A stretch of 64,000 nucleotides of DNA, taken from assembly GCA_009692585.1 (NCBI GenBank), contig SHYX01000006.1, positions 100,354-164,353 of the forward strand. The letters run 5' to 3'. Positions 54,689-63,845 of the stretch are shown here, in pieces (position 1 is the stretch's first letter; the number at the start of each line of letters is the position of its first letter). The DNA comes from Myxococcales bacterium (GTDB taxonomy: Bacteria > Myxococcota > UBA796 > SXON01). The translations under genes were made by a program, and so were the position numbers. The notes below the pieces were generated by a model. That model was given only the letters and a program-made list of their open reading frames with translations, did no database searches and had not been told where the DNA came from.

Positions 54689-55750
54689 TCAGAGGTTGTA
54701 CATGATGTACTGGAGCGTCCGTAGGATGTCTTCGTTGCCGTTACGCACCACCCGGAAGGTGCTGTAGGCCACCTTGCCGTCACCGCTGTTGAAGGTCACC
54801 AACAGCGGAACGCCGGAGAGCGTGTAGTCCGAGAGCCCGTCGCTGTAGGGCACCGTGCCGGTGAGGTGGATGGAGACCGACTTGCTGGTGTTTTCGACCG
54901 GGGGCCAGACCGGGAGGTCGTACTCGATCTCGATGTACTGCTTGGCTAGATACTCACTCAGCGAAGCGTCGGTCACCGCGGCGTCCAGCAGTTCGTAGTC
55001 TCCCTTCTGGGCGTCGTCCGGCACCTCATCGGCGCCGACGAAATCGAGCTTGTCGGGCCAGCCGATCTCGACGATGTCGTAGCTCCAATCGGAGGCGTAG
55101 ATGCTCCCGCCCTCGGCGACGTAGGCGCGGATGTTCGCCATCACCGTGGCGGGCCCCGGGTTGGTCGGGTCGGTCAGATCGTAGAAGACGCCGTCCTCGA
55201 CGAGGCCACCGTCGAAGAAGATGAGGTCGTACTTGTCGAGCTCTTCCTTCTTGGTGAGGAAGTCGAGAAGCCCGGTCTGATCGGTGCCGTCGATGGGGTG
55301 GTAGTTCACAAACCCCATGTCCTCGAGCACCCGCCCGAAGTCGTCATAGTCCCCGGTCACCACCGCGACGTCCAGTTCCAACGGGTCGAAACAAGACGGT
55401 TCGCCCAGGGTGACGTGCTCGCCGTTGCCCACCTCGACCTGCTCGGCCATCAGCTCGCTCGGGCCGTAGGTGACGTAGACGGTGTACTCCTTCTGCCCCG
55501 GCAGATCGTCGATTCGGAAGTACCCGTCGAGGTCGGTGAAGGCACGCTTGGTCTCGTAGATGAACCCGGTGTCGTCGGTCACGTTGACGTAGGCCAGGGC
55601 ATCCGCGAGCCACGTGCGGCCCGAGGGGTCACACACCCGACCCGCAATCGATCCGGGCGAGATCACCTCGGTCCTGGGCACGGTGGGGCTGAGGTTGTTT
55701 TCAGACTGGCAGGCTGCGGCGAAGAGGAGGGCAACCAGGACAAGACGCAT
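54689..55750 (-). CDS. Lipoprotein with carboxypeptidase-regulatory-like domain
   Basis: 353 aa. The leader MRLVLVALLFAAAC is preceded by a GGAG site, which fixes the start at the ATG at 55748-55750. Residues about 30-100 form a transthyretin-like carboxypeptidase regulatory domain (GSIAGRVCDPSGRTWLADA, then AFTDLDGYFRIDDLPGQKEYTVYV). The rest (LDVAVVTGDYDDFGRVLEDMG, YDLIFFDGG, IRAYVAEGGSIYASDW) resembles the flavodoxin-like fold of ThuA/class I amidotransferase-type domains without catalytic residues. Probably a surface or periplasmic protein of unknown role. Confidence 0.82.
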   Translation of the reverse strand: MRLVLVALLFAAACQSENNLSPTVPRTEVISPGSIAGRVCDPSGRTWLADALAYVNVTDDTGFIYETKRAFTDLDGYFRIDDLPGQKEYTVYVTYGPSELMAEQVEVGNGEHVTLGEPSCFDPLELDVAVVTGDYDDFGRVLEDMGFVNYHPIDGTDQTGLLDFLTKKEELDKYDLIFFDGGLVEDGVFYDLTDPTNPGPATVMANIRAYVAEGGSIYASDWSYDIVEIGWPDKLDFVGADEVPDDAQKGDYELLDAAVTDASLSEYLAKQYIEIEYDLPVWPPVENTSKSVSIHLTGTVPYSDGLSDYTLSGVPLLVTFNSGDGKVAYSTFRVVRNGNEDILRTLQYIMYNL

Positions 55751-55831
55751 CGGTGACTCCGGCAGAGCAGTATAGCCGAGAGGGTTGGTGGGCACGAGCG
55801 CGAATACGCCGGTGAGCGCGCCGGTGTGACG

Positions 55832-57772
55832 TCAGTGCGGCGCGATCCTGGGGCAGCCCACACAGTCCTGCGGCGCAAGGTAGCCAATCTCGCACAGCCG
55901 GCATCGCTCGACGCTGTCCGCGTCACCGGAGCGCCGCCCGACGCCCCGCCGCGACCGGTCGTCGACCAGGGACTCCAGCGCCGCCCGCATCGCCGCAGCG
56001 TCGGTGGACGCCTGCGGCGCGAGGTTCACCTGCTCCCGCGGGTCGGCGACCAGGTCGTAGAACTGGGGCGCCCGCTGATTCCGCGCGTCACCACGCGGCA
56101 CACGGCGGGAAAGAATCGTCTTGAGACCTCCCCGTCGCAACGAAGCGAGATGGTAGCCGCCATGGTGTCCCTCACTGAGGGCGTCGCGACTCGCGGGATG
56201 GTTGGTCCAGTTCGGCGGCGCCCACCCGGGGGGGAGGCCGTCTTCGAGCGAGCCCGGAGGCGGTGCGCAGAGCGCAAGGTCCGCATCGAAGCTGTCGGTG
56301 AACAACTCCGCGCCCTGCCAGTCCGCCGGCGTGGCGGCTCCGGCGAGATCCAGCAGCGTCGGCGCCACGTCCACGTGTCGAACCTGCCACGGGACACGGA
56401 CTCCCGCGCGCGCACCGTGGGGAAGCTTGATCAGGAGCGGCACCAGCAGCTGCTCGTCGTAGAGCGTGTCGCCGTTGCCCCACCCGCCGTGGTCCAGGAG
56501 TTCCACCCCGTGGTCGCCGGTGACCACGATCGTGGCGCCCGCATACCGGCCGAGGCCGTGCAGCTCCCGGAAGAAACCGGCGATGGCGGCGTCCACCGCC
56601 CGTACCCGCTCGCTGTAGGCCTCGCGCAGGGCGTGCAGCTGCGGCGCGGCTCCCGTGGCCTCGAGCACCTGAAAGGGCTCCAGCGGCTCGGCGAGCTGCA
56701 CAGACAACAGGGTCGGCCGCCGAGGGCGCTCGGCGAGCAACGCCACCCCCGCGCTGAGCACGACCGAAGCCGGAGCGTGACCTCGCGCCGCGTCCACCTC
56801 TCCGATGACGCGGGCGCGAAGCTCCCGAACCACGCGGTACAAGGTGAGAGCCGAGGTGCTCTCGGCCGCGCCCATCGGCAGGCGGGGTTCGTAGGCGTAC
56901 CGCTCGAAGCCCTGCCCGAAGCCGAGGGAGCCGGAGATGTCGGGGTGGTTGGGGATGCCGACCGTGCCGTAGCCCCGCGCCGACAGCACTTCCGCCAGGG
57001 TGGTCAGCGCCGGCGACAGGCGGTCCCGCGGCCCGGCCGCGCCGTGGGACGACGGCGCCATCGACGTAAACAGCGACGCCACCGCGGGCCGCGTCCAGCT
57101 CGCCGAGCTGACCGCCTGATCGAACACCACCGCCTCGGCTCCGAAGGCGTCGAGCGTCGGGGTCAGACCCCGGCCCAGGGCATCCGCGCGCAGCCCCGAC
57201 ACGACCACGACGATGAGGTCCGGACGGCCCGTCAGGTCCACCGGCGGCCTCTGGGCGGCCAGGGCGGCCTCAGGCGAGGGTGGCGCGGGTGAGAGCGCAA
57301 AGATCCACGAAAGCACCACCCCGCCCCCCCAGGCCGCCACCAGTCCCTTCGCAGTGGTCAACGCGAACAGCGGCGTCTTCTGCAGGAGATTGCTCCCCAT
57401 CATCGAGGTGACGACACCGAGGACCGACGCACCGGCAACAACCGCGATCATCGCGGAAAGCGGCACGCCATCGCCCTCGTAGAGCCGAACGTCCGCCAGG
57501 TGATGCCCGAGCACCAACGCCATCGCCCCCAAGACCAACACCAACGCCGTGCTGAACGCCGCGCCCGGAGCCAGCCGTCTCGACCACGGGAGGAGCACCA
57601 CGCCCACGCCGAGCCCCACCAGACCCCCCACGACACCGTAGAGCAGAAATGCGTAGCCGAAGGCCTGATACTCTGCCGGCGAGCGGGACTGCAACACGAA
57701 GAGTGCCTCGGCGGCGCCCACCAGGGACCCCGCACACATGCCCGCGCCGAGTCCGGTGCCGAGGATCCGCAC
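55832..57772 (-). CDS. Membrane-bound sulfatase/alkaline-phosphatase-superfamily protein
   Basis: 646 aa. Five hydrophobic segments (about residues 10-180) anchor an extracytoplasmic hydrolase domain. That domain has LIVVVVSGLRADALGRGLTPTLDAFG, SWTRPAVASLFTSMAPSSHG, VVTGDHGVELLDHGGWGNG and a terminal FYDLVADPREQVNL. At the usual formylglycine position the motif begins Ser-Trp-Thr, with no Cys, so classical sulfatase activity is doubtful; phosphodiester or phosphoglycerol transfer is possible. The tail has a Cys cluster (CRLCEIGYLAPQDCVGC). The GTG at 57770-57772 is my start; an ATG at 57737-57739 is possible. Confidence 0.83.
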   Translation of the reverse strand: MRILGTGLGAGMCAGSLVGAAEALFVLQSRSPAEYQAFGYAFLLYGVVGGLVGLGVGVVLLPWSRRLAPGAAFSTALVLVLGAMALVLGHHLADVRLYEGDGVPLSAMIAVVAGASVLGVVTSMMGSNLLQKTPLFALTTAKGLVAAWGGGVVLSWIFALSPAPPSPEAALAAQRPPVDLTGRPDLIVVVVSGLRADALGRGLTPTLDAFGAEAVVFDQAVSSASWTRPAVASLFTSMAPSSHGAAGPRDRLSPALTTLAEVLSARGYGTVGIPNHPDISGSLGFGQGFERYAYEPRLPMGAAESTSALTLYRVVRELRARVIGEVDAARGHAPASVVLSAGVALLAERPRRPTLLSVQLAEPLEPFQVLEATGAAPQLHALREAYSERVRAVDAAIAGFFRELHGLGRYAGATIVVTGDHGVELLDHGGWGNGDTLYDEQLLVPLLIKLPHGARAGVRVPWQVRHVDVAPTLLDLAGAATPADWQGAELFTDSFDADLALCAPPPGSLEDGLPPGWAPPNWTNHPASRDALSEGHHGGYHLASLRRGGLKTILSRRVPRGDARNQRAPQFYDLVADPREQVNLAPQASTDAAAMRAALESLVDDRSRRGVGRRSGDADSVERCRLCEIGYLAPQDCVGCPRIAPH

Positions 57773-57805
57773 GGTGCGCGCATAACGGCAGGCTAGAAGG
57801 GACGC

Positions 57806-58789
57806 ATGGTATGGGCCGCGTTCCGCTTCGCCTTCGCCGCCGACGCCTCGGACTGCGCCGCGATCGTGAACTGCCCCGTGGTCGACGGGCTGCACGAGGT
57901 GTGGTGGGACTACGGGCGCCGTTACCAGGAGAGTGTCGAGCACGCGATGGCGGGCAAGCGCGCGAGCGCCGCGTTCTCGGGGGTGCTCAACGAGGCGGAG
58001 GCGCACTGGCGTCTGCAAGCCGCCACCGGAGAGGGCCTGAGCCTCGGCCCGAACAAGGCGGCCCGATGGCTGGACTACGCCCTGGTCGGGGCGTTTCTCG
58101 GTGTGGACAGCATCATCACCGAGACCTCGGCCCGCTCGGATGAAGTCGCGGCGCTGCACACCGTCGTGGACACCGTCCTGGACCCTTCGTTCGAGGTGGT
58201 GTTCCGCAAGCGCGGACCGCAGCTCCGGCACGAGTCCGGCGGCGCCGCGCGGCGCTGGTTGCGACGGCGGGAAGCCAAGGGGAACCTTGACGACGTCGCC
58301 CCCCCACCGAAGCCCACCCCTCCAGTGGTCGTCAGCGTCAGCGGGGGGTGGACCCTGCGTGATGTCGACGCACCCGACACGCAGCCCCTCCTGGGCTGGA
58401 CGGCCGCGCTCTCGGTGCACAACGCGGGACTCACGCTGTGGCGCGCCGATGTGGATCTCCTGTCACTCCGATGGGACGTGCTCGCGAGGCAGAGGATCGT
58501 CGACCGCGTGGCCGCGGGAGTGTCGTTGCACAGCGAGGACCGCGGTGCCCAGCCCTCGCGCTGGAGCGCCAGCATCTCCTGGACCCCACGCCGGCGGCTC
58601 GTCGTCACCGCCATGCATTCGGCCCCGATAGACGACACCAGCTGGCGCGCCGAGGTCACCGTGCGTCTGGAGCTGGGAACCTTCCTGCCCGGCCGCCTGG
58701 ACCCCTCGCTCGGGGGACTGCCGGCCGCGCCGCCGAGCGGGCCGAATCAGCTGACGACGTGGAGCCGCACGCCTACTTCAACACCCTGA
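57806..58789 (+). CDS. Hypothetical exported protein with beta-rich C-terminus
   Basis: 327 aa. I do not recognise it. The N-terminus (MVWAAFRFAFAADA) may be a short signal peptide. A helical domain (about 20-150) with RRYQESVEHAMAG leads through a Pro-rich linker (PPPKPTPP, about 168-175) to alternating strands (VVVSVSGGWTLRD, AALSVHNAGLTLWRADVDLLSLRW) that look like an outer-membrane or sandwich beta domain. It is divergent from the sulfatase-like gene (33 bp between starts). Its 3' end overlaps the convergent HEAT lipoprotein by 17 bp. Confidence 0.7.
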   Translation: MVWAAFRFAFAADASDCAAIVNCPVVDGLHEVWWDYGRRYQESVEHAMAGKRASAAFSGVLNEAEAHWRLQAATGEGLSLGPNKAARWLDYALVGAFLGVDSIITETSARSDEVAALHTVVDTVLDPSFEVVFRKRGPQLRHESGGAARRWLRRREAKGNLDDVAPPPKPTPPVVVSVSGGWTLRDVDAPDTQPLLGWTAALSVHNAGLTLWRADVDLLSLRWDVLARQRIVDRVAAGVSLHSEDRGAQPSRWSASISWTPRRRLVVTAMHSAPIDDTSWRAEVTVRLELGTFLPGRLDPSLGGLPAAPPSGPNQLTTWSRTPTSTP

Positions 58790-59303
58790 GCGCCGCGGTC
58801 GTCTGGTACCGGACGAACCGGTCGGCCGTGGACCCGCGCCGCCCCGCGAGGGCGGTGAGCACCGCCTGCCGCGGTTCCGGGTCAAGGCCCTCCGCGCCGA
58901 TGTTCCCCAGCGCCCAAATGCCGGCCAGCTGTTCGCGGTCCTCCGCGCCAAAACCCTGGACATAGGCGATGAGCGCCGCCGCGGCGCCCTTCTCCTTGAG
59001 CCGACCCAGCGCGTCAGCGGCGGCGCGGCGCACCAACGGATCGTCGTCGTTGGCCAGGCGATCGATCAGCGGGGCCCCGGCGGTCGTCGCCTCGATCTGC
59101 ACAAGCGACTCGATCGCGTTGAGCCGAATGGTCCGCGACGGATCGCCGAGCACGGAGATGAGCGCCTTCTCTACCGCTTCGTCGGGGTAGTTCTGCGCGA
59201 TCTTGGCGCCGTCCTCCCGGGCAACCGGGTTGGTGGACGCGATGGTCGTGGCGATGTCCTCGGCCGACGGCGAACAGGCGAGGACGGACAGGAGCGCGAT
59301 CAT
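58773..59303 (-). CDS. HEAT-repeat lipoprotein
   Basis: 176 aa. The leader MIALLSVLAC is lipidated. The rest consists of four or five HEAT repeats (KALISVLGDPSRTIRLNAIESLVQI, APLIDRLANDDDPLVRRAAADALGRL, then an ALGNIG repeat). The ATG overlaps the stop of the Wzc-like gene (ATGA), so it is made together with the exopolysaccharide kinase and may be an accessory scaffold for it. Confidence 0.83.
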   Translation of the reverse strand: MIALLSVLACSPSAEDIATTIASTNPVAREDGAKIAQNYPDEAVEKALISVLGDPSRTIRLNAIESLVQIEATTAGAPLIDRLANDDDPLVRRAAADALGRLKEKGAAAALIAYVQGFGAEDREQLAGIWALGNIGAEGLDPEPRQAVLTALAGRRGSTADRFVRYQTTAALRVLK

Positions 59304-61402
59304 ACGACCCGCCCCTTTTTCGCGTCCGCCTGGTCCGGTCGCGAATAGTACCCGTAGTAGGCCTGCTGGCCGCGGACGTCCACCTTGTTGAGCACCGCGC
59401 CTGTGGGCTCGACGCCCGCCGCCTCCAGCCGCATGCGCAGGTCCCGGAGCATGCGTCGCGACGTCTTCTGGGCTTCGACGACCACGAGCAGCCCCTTCGC
59501 CGAGCGAGCCAGCGCCGCCGCGTCGCCGACGACCAGCAGGGGCGGCGCATCGACCAACACGAGGTCGTAGCGACCGGCGAGCTGTTGCAGCAACTGCCGC
59601 AGTCGCAGACTCTCGACCAGGCGTGCCGGGTTGGCGGGGACCGGGCCCGACGTCATCATCCACAGGTTCTCGACCGGCGTGGCCTGGATCGCGTCGTCGG
59701 CCGTGCAGGATCCCGCCACTACCGTGGAGATGCCACGCTCGTTGGTCAGCGTCGGGAACGCTCGGTGTTGGGTGGGCCGACGCAGATCCCCGTCGACCAC
59801 CAGCACCCGCTGTCCGTCCTGCGCGACGCAGATCGCGAGGTTGGTGATCAGCGTGCTTTTTCCCTCGCCCGGAACACACGAGGTCACCGTCAGGATGTTG
59901 ATGGCCTGGTCCACGCCGGCAAAGGCGACGCTGTTCCGGATCGCCCGGTAGGCCTCGTACAGGGGGTCGGTGGCGGGCAGCCCGTCGATGAGCTCCTTGC
60001 GGTCCTTGAGCCGGTACTTCGGCACGATGCCGATGAGCGGGATCGGCAGGACCTCGGCGAGCTCCCTGGCGTCCTTGACCGAGTCGTCCACGTACTCGGC
60101 CAAGAAGACCAGGCCGAGACCCACGGCGTTGCCGACGACGAAGCCGAGGATCACCCAGACGAGCAGCTTGGGGGAGGCGGCGCGGTCCGGCACGCGCGAG
60201 CCTTCGACCATCCGCATGTCGGACACGGTCATCGCTTCGGCGACGGCGATCTCGTACTGGGTTTCGAGGAGCGACTTGTAGATGGCCTCCGTGGCATCGG
60301 CGGCGAGCTGAAAACCCGCGATCTCTCTCATTTTATCCGGATATAACGCAAATTCTTTGATGATCGTGCCGGCAGCGGCGTCGATCTGTTCACGGCGCTG
60401 GATGAGCCCCGCCAGTTGCACGCGCAGGGAGGTGACCTCGGGATCGAGGTCGTGCTGCTCGCGCAACGCCATGGCGAGCTGCCCTTCGACCGACCGCACC
60501 TGGGTGTCCAGGAGCACGATGTCTGGATGCTTGGGCGTCTTGTCCAACAACTCCTTGGCCCGCGCCTGCTGAAGCTCGGCCAGCGCCTTCTTGAGGTCGC
60601 GGATGAGCGGATTGGAGGACTGCGAGGAGGGCGCGATCAAGTCGACGGTCTCGGCGTCGTTGAACACGCCGTGCTGGCGGATCTGAGCGCGCACGTCGGC
60701 CATCTGGGCGTCGGCCTCCTCGCGGGCGACGTACAGCTCGCTGACCCGCGCGACCGCCGACTTCACCTCGGCTTCGATGTCGATCACCTGCTCGCGGGCC
60801 TTGGCGTCGGCGACCGTCTTGAGGGCGGTGTCGAACTGGGCGCGAAGCCGCTCCAGTTCGGCGGACACGAACTTCAAGGCGTCCCTCGTCTCCTGCTTCG
60901 CGACGTCCTGCGACTGCGCAAGGTACACCTCCACCATGGTCTCGGCCAACAGCGCGCTGAGCTCAGGCTGATTGGACGTGGCCAACACGATGAGGATGTC
61001 GGTTCCCTGTTGGGGTTCGATGCTGATGGTGGCGTAGGCGCGGAGCGTCCCGTCGATGCCGGGGACCAGCAGCTTGTCGAACGGAAGCAGCTCACCATCG
61101 ACGTCCCGGAGTTGCAGACGCCAGATCACCTCGTCCAGCACCGGCCGCATCTCGGCCAGCGCGATCATCGTCTCCAGGTCGTCGCTGGCCCCGGTCAGCG
61201 ACTGCGCCATCTCGGTCAGGTCCATGTCGGCGAGGATCGACATCGACGCATCGGAGCTTTCGACGCTGATCTTGGACGTCGCCTCGTAGCTCTTCGGCAG
61301 AACCAGCGCCAAAACCGCCGCGCCGACCGTAAAAAAGACGAGACCCTGCAGGAACAACCACTTCCGGCGAAGCAGAGCGGCCCAGACCTTGAGGAGTTCC
61401 AT
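59300..61402 (-). CDS. Polysaccharide co-polymerase / tyrosine autokinase (Wzc/BY-kinase)
   Basis: 700 aa inner-membrane protein controlling capsule or exopolysaccharide chain length. A Wzz-type region has two transmembrane helices (about 15-40 and 400-425). Between them lie a long coiled-coil (about 170-360). The cytoplasmic BY-kinase has Walker A SCVPGEGKST, Walker A' VLVVDGDLRRP, Walker B LVLVDAPP, and a C-terminal tyrosine cluster (YYGYY) for autophosphorylation. I chose the ATG at 61400-61402 before the first helix; the open frame further up overlaps the divergent gene. Start-to-start distance to the Wza-like gene is 55 bp. Confidence 0.93.
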   Translation of the reverse strand: MELLKVWAALLRRKWLFLQGLVFFTVGAAVLALVLPKSYEATSKISVESSDASMSILADMDLTEMAQSLTGASDDLETMIALAEMRPVLDEVIWRLQLRDVDGELLPFDKLLVPGIDGTLRAYATISIEPQQGTDILIVLATSNQPELSALLAETMVEVYLAQSQDVAKQETRDALKFVSAELERLRAQFDTALKTVADAKAREQVIDIEAEVKSAVARVSELYVAREEADAQMADVRAQIRQHGVFNDAETVDLIAPSSQSSNPLIRDLKKALAELQQARAKELLDKTPKHPDIVLLDTQVRSVEGQLAMALREQHDLDPEVTSLRVQLAGLIQRREQIDAAAGTIIKEFALYPDKMREIAGFQLAADATEAIYKSLLETQYEIAVAEAMTVSDMRMVEGSRVPDRAASPKLLVWVILGFVVGNAVGLGLVFLAEYVDDSVKDARELAEVLPIPLIGIVPKYRLKDRKELIDGLPATDPLYEAYRAIRNSVAFAGVDQAINILTVTSCVPGEGKSTLITNLAICVAQDGQRVLVVDGDLRRPTQHRAFPTLTNERGISTVVAGSCTADDAIQATPVENLWMMTSGPVPANPARLVESLRLRQLLQQLAGRYDLVLVDAPPLLVVGDAAALARSAKGLLVVVEAQKTSRRMLRDLRMRLEAAGVEPTGAVLNKVDVRGQQAYYGYYSRPDQADAKKGRVV

Positions 61403-61457
61403 GGTGTGCGCGACGGCGTATAGCCGCAGGCCGTTCGAGAGGCTACCCAGGGGCCCG

Positions 61458-62168
61458 ATGCTGAGTCTGCTCTTCACCCTGGCCTGCGTCCCGCCGCTGC
61501 GCCCCATCAACGTGGCGGACGCCGGCGTCGAGCTCCACCTCCCCCCCGCGCAGGCGTTCACCTTCGGCGCCGGGGACTCGATGCGCATCTGGGTGTGGCG
61601 CCACGACGACCTCACGGTCGACGTCACGGTGGCCCCGGACGGCGCGATCGCGTACCCGCTGGTGGGTCGGCTGGTGGTCGCCGGGCTGACCTACGAACAG
61701 CTCATGGCGAAGCTGCAGTCCGCGGTCGCCGAGTACTACGTCGATGCCAAGGTGCAGGTCAACATCATGACCGTCACCAACCAGAAGGTCCTGGTCCTCG
61801 GGGAGGTCTCCAGCCCCCAGGTCATGCAGATCAAGAACGAGTTGAGCATCCTCGAGGCGCTGGTCACCGCCGGTGGGATCAACCCTGACGCACGAACCTC
61901 CAACGTGTTGCTGATCCGCGGCGGACTCGCCAAACCCGAACTGTACGCGGTCAACGTCGACGCCATCTACGGCAAGGGGGACATGACCCAGCTCGTCTAC
62001 CTTCAGCGCGGCGACATCGTGGTCGTCCCCACCAAGACCATCACCAACGTGGACCGCTTCTTCAGACACGTGCAAGCCATCCTGTCGCCGGCGGTCGGCG
62101 CCTCGGCGGTGTACCGGAACTTCCTGGGGGACGGCGCACAGGGCACGTCCTCGTCGCTCGCCGACTAG
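61458..62168 (+). CDS. Wza-like polysaccharide export lipoprotein
   Basis: 236 aa. The leader MLSLLFTLAC is lipidated. The PES domain (YRIWVWRHDDLTVDVTVAPDGAI-type segment, about 50-130) has IAYPLVGRLVVAGLTYEQL. Then come two SLBB-like modules (VNIMTVTNQKVLVLGEVSSPQV; LQRGDIVVVPTKTITNVDRF). It should form the outer-membrane channel for the polymer handled by the divergent Wzc kinase. Seven bp separate it from the glycosyltransferase gene. I chose the ATG at 61458 to keep the lipobox. Confidence 0.92.
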   Translation: MLSLLFTLACVPPLRPINVADAGVELHLPPAQAFTFGAGDSMRIWVWRHDDLTVDVTVAPDGAIAYPLVGRLVVAGLTYEQLMAKLQSAVAEYYVDAKVQVNIMTVTNQKVLVLGEVSSPQVMQIKNELSILEALVTAGGINPDARTSNVLLIRGGLAKPELYAVNVDAIYGKGDMTQLVYLQRGDIVVVPTKTITNVDRFFRHVQAILSPAVGASAVYRNFLGDGAQGTSSSLAD

Positions 62169-62174
62169 CCGACC

Positions 62175-63614
62175 ATGCACCGCCTCGTCGGTCCCGTACT
62201 GGCGCTCGTCGACGCGTTGTGCGTGTCGCTGGCCCTGTTCGGAGCCTGGGCGTTCTGGGCGTGGCGGGCGCCCAATCTGGGGGTTCTCGTCCAGATCAGC
62301 TACGCCGACCTCTGGTTGCCCAACCGGTTCATCACCGCGGGCATGGCCCTCTTGCTGGTGTGGCTGGCAGCGCTCCGAAACGCGGGACTTCACGATCCCG
62401 GCCGAATGGAAAACAGTGCGGCCATCGCCAGCGCCGTCACGCGAAGCGCAGGCTGGGTCGTGGCCGTCGTGCTCGCGGAGAACTTCCTGCTTGGCGAGCG
62501 GGTGTACCCCAAGGGGCTCGTCGTCCCCTTCTTCGCCTTGTCTTGGATGACGCTCCTCGCGGCCCGCCTGCTCATCTTCCGACTGCTGCTCCGCCTGGAG
62601 CGACCTCCCACCGCAGTCAATGCGGTGATCATCGGCGTCGAGGCCGACGGGGTGGCGATGGCCGAGCGTCTGAACCGCGACGCGCGGCACGTCGCCCGCC
62701 TGGCCGGCCACCTGTCCACCGAGCTCGAGCTGAACCCGTTGGTGCCGCCCGAACGCATCCTCGGCACCGTGGCCGAGTTCGCCGAGCTGGTCAACCGCCA
62801 CCGGATCGGGATGGTGATCGTCGCGGCGCGGAGCCTTCCGCGGGGGGACGCGATGAAGATGGCGGTCCTGGCCGATCGGATGGGACTGCGCGTGCTGCAA
62901 GCGCCCTACTCGTGGGGCGTGGTCTCCCCGCGCCTGGGCTTTGCCCGCATCGGCGGACTCGATCTGATCGACCTCGTCGGCATCCGCTACTCGACCGTCG
63001 CGGCGCGCGTCAAACGCGCGTTCGATCTGGTGGCCGTCGTGATCGTAGGCTTGTTCGCACTCCCCTTCCTGCTCGTTGTCGCCGCGGCGATCAAGCTTCA
63101 GGACGGCGGCCCGGTGCTCTATGTCAGCCGCCGCACCGGGCGCGGGGGGCGCACCTTCGGGTTCTACAAGTTCCGCTCCATGGTGGTCGGCGCCGACGAG
63201 CAGCGTCCCCACCTCGCCGCGCAGAACGAAGCCGACGGCCGGCTCTTCAAGATCCGGGACGACCCCCGGGTGACCCGTCTGGGCCGCTTTTTGCGCACCT
63301 ACAGCATCGACGAACTGCCCCAGTTGGTCAACGTGCTGCGGGGAGACATGAACCTCGTGGGCCCGCGTCCCCTCCCCGCCGCCGACCTCGACGGCATCGC
63401 GGCCGATCACGAGATGGCCTACTGGTTCGATCAGCGCAGCAAGGTCAACCCTGGGATCACCGGGCTGTGGCAGGTGTCGGGGCGCAGTGAAGTCGGCTTC
63501 CCGGAGATGGTGCGCCACGACATCTACTACATCCAGAACTGGACCTTCTGGTTGGACCTGCAGATTCTCGCCAAGACCGTTCCGGCCGTCCTCGGCGGAC
63601 GCGGCGCGATGTAG
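62175..63614 (+). CDS. Polyprenyl-phosphate sugar-phosphotransferase (WcaJ/WbaP family)
   Basis: 479 aa membrane enzyme that starts exopolysaccharide repeat-unit synthesis by loading a sugar-1-phosphate on undecaprenyl phosphate. Four N-terminal transmembrane helices (about 10-140) and a soluble Rossmann-like region (about 150-250) are followed by a fifth hydrophobic segment. The catalytic C-terminal domain (about 275-479) has GRTFGFYKFRSM, SIDELPQLVNVLRGDMNLVGPRP and NPGITGLWQVSGRSE. It is the last intact gene before the repeat region and IS fragment, so further EPS genes may lie beyond the window or have been lost. Confidence 0.93.
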   Translation: MHRLVGPVLALVDALCVSLALFGAWAFWAWRAPNLGVLVQISYADLWLPNRFITAGMALLLVWLAALRNAGLHDPGRMENSAAIASAVTRSAGWVVAVVLAENFLLGERVYPKGLVVPFFALSWMTLLAARLLIFRLLLRLERPPTAVNAVIIGVEADGVAMAERLNRDARHVARLAGHLSTELELNPLVPPERILGTVAEFAELVNRHRIGMVIVAARSLPRGDAMKMAVLADRMGLRVLQAPYSWGVVSPRLGFARIGGLDLIDLVGIRYSTVAARVKRAFDLVAVVIVGLFALPFLLVVAAAIKLQDGGPVLYVSRRTGRGGRTFGFYKFRSMVVGADEQRPHLAAQNEADGRLFKIRDDPRVTRLGRFLRTYSIDELPQLVNVLRGDMNLVGPRPLPAADLDGIAADHEMAYWFDQRSKVNPGITGLWQVSGRSEVGFPEMVRHDIYYIQNWTFWLDLQILAKTVPAVLGGRGAM

Positions 63615-63679
63615 GGCGTCGGGACCTACCGGAACCACGCGGTTCGGTACAGGGCGGTCGCAAAGTCCGTGGGCCTCGT

Positions 63680-63845
63680 GACCGATGACCGATCGACGAG
63701 GTCCGATGACCGATGACCGATGACCGAGATCCGGCAACCGAGTCTCGAAAGCCGAGGCTCGAAAGGCGAAACTCGATTTCCGGCGACCGAGGCTCAATCG
63801 CCGAGTCTCGGATCGCGCCCGTCCGATGAACGAGGTTCGATGAGC
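63680..63845. repeat. Degenerate heptamer repeat region
   Basis: GACCGAT recurs in phase at 63680, 63687, 63708 and 63715, with a near copy at 63722. Looser GAGGCTCGAAA/GAGTCTCG-type repeats run to about 63845. It overlaps the 3' end of the broken transposase frame and encodes nothing recognisable. Confidence 0.8.

Noticed and set aside
63680..63728. CRISPR-like array at the right edge
   Set aside because: The repeats are only 7 bp and adjoin without unique spacers, so it is a simple tandem repeat.
61443..63797. 784-codon minus-strand frame opposite the export and sugar-transferase genes
   Set aside because: Composition is His/Asp/Arg-rich and it is the mirror of two clear exopolysaccharide genes.
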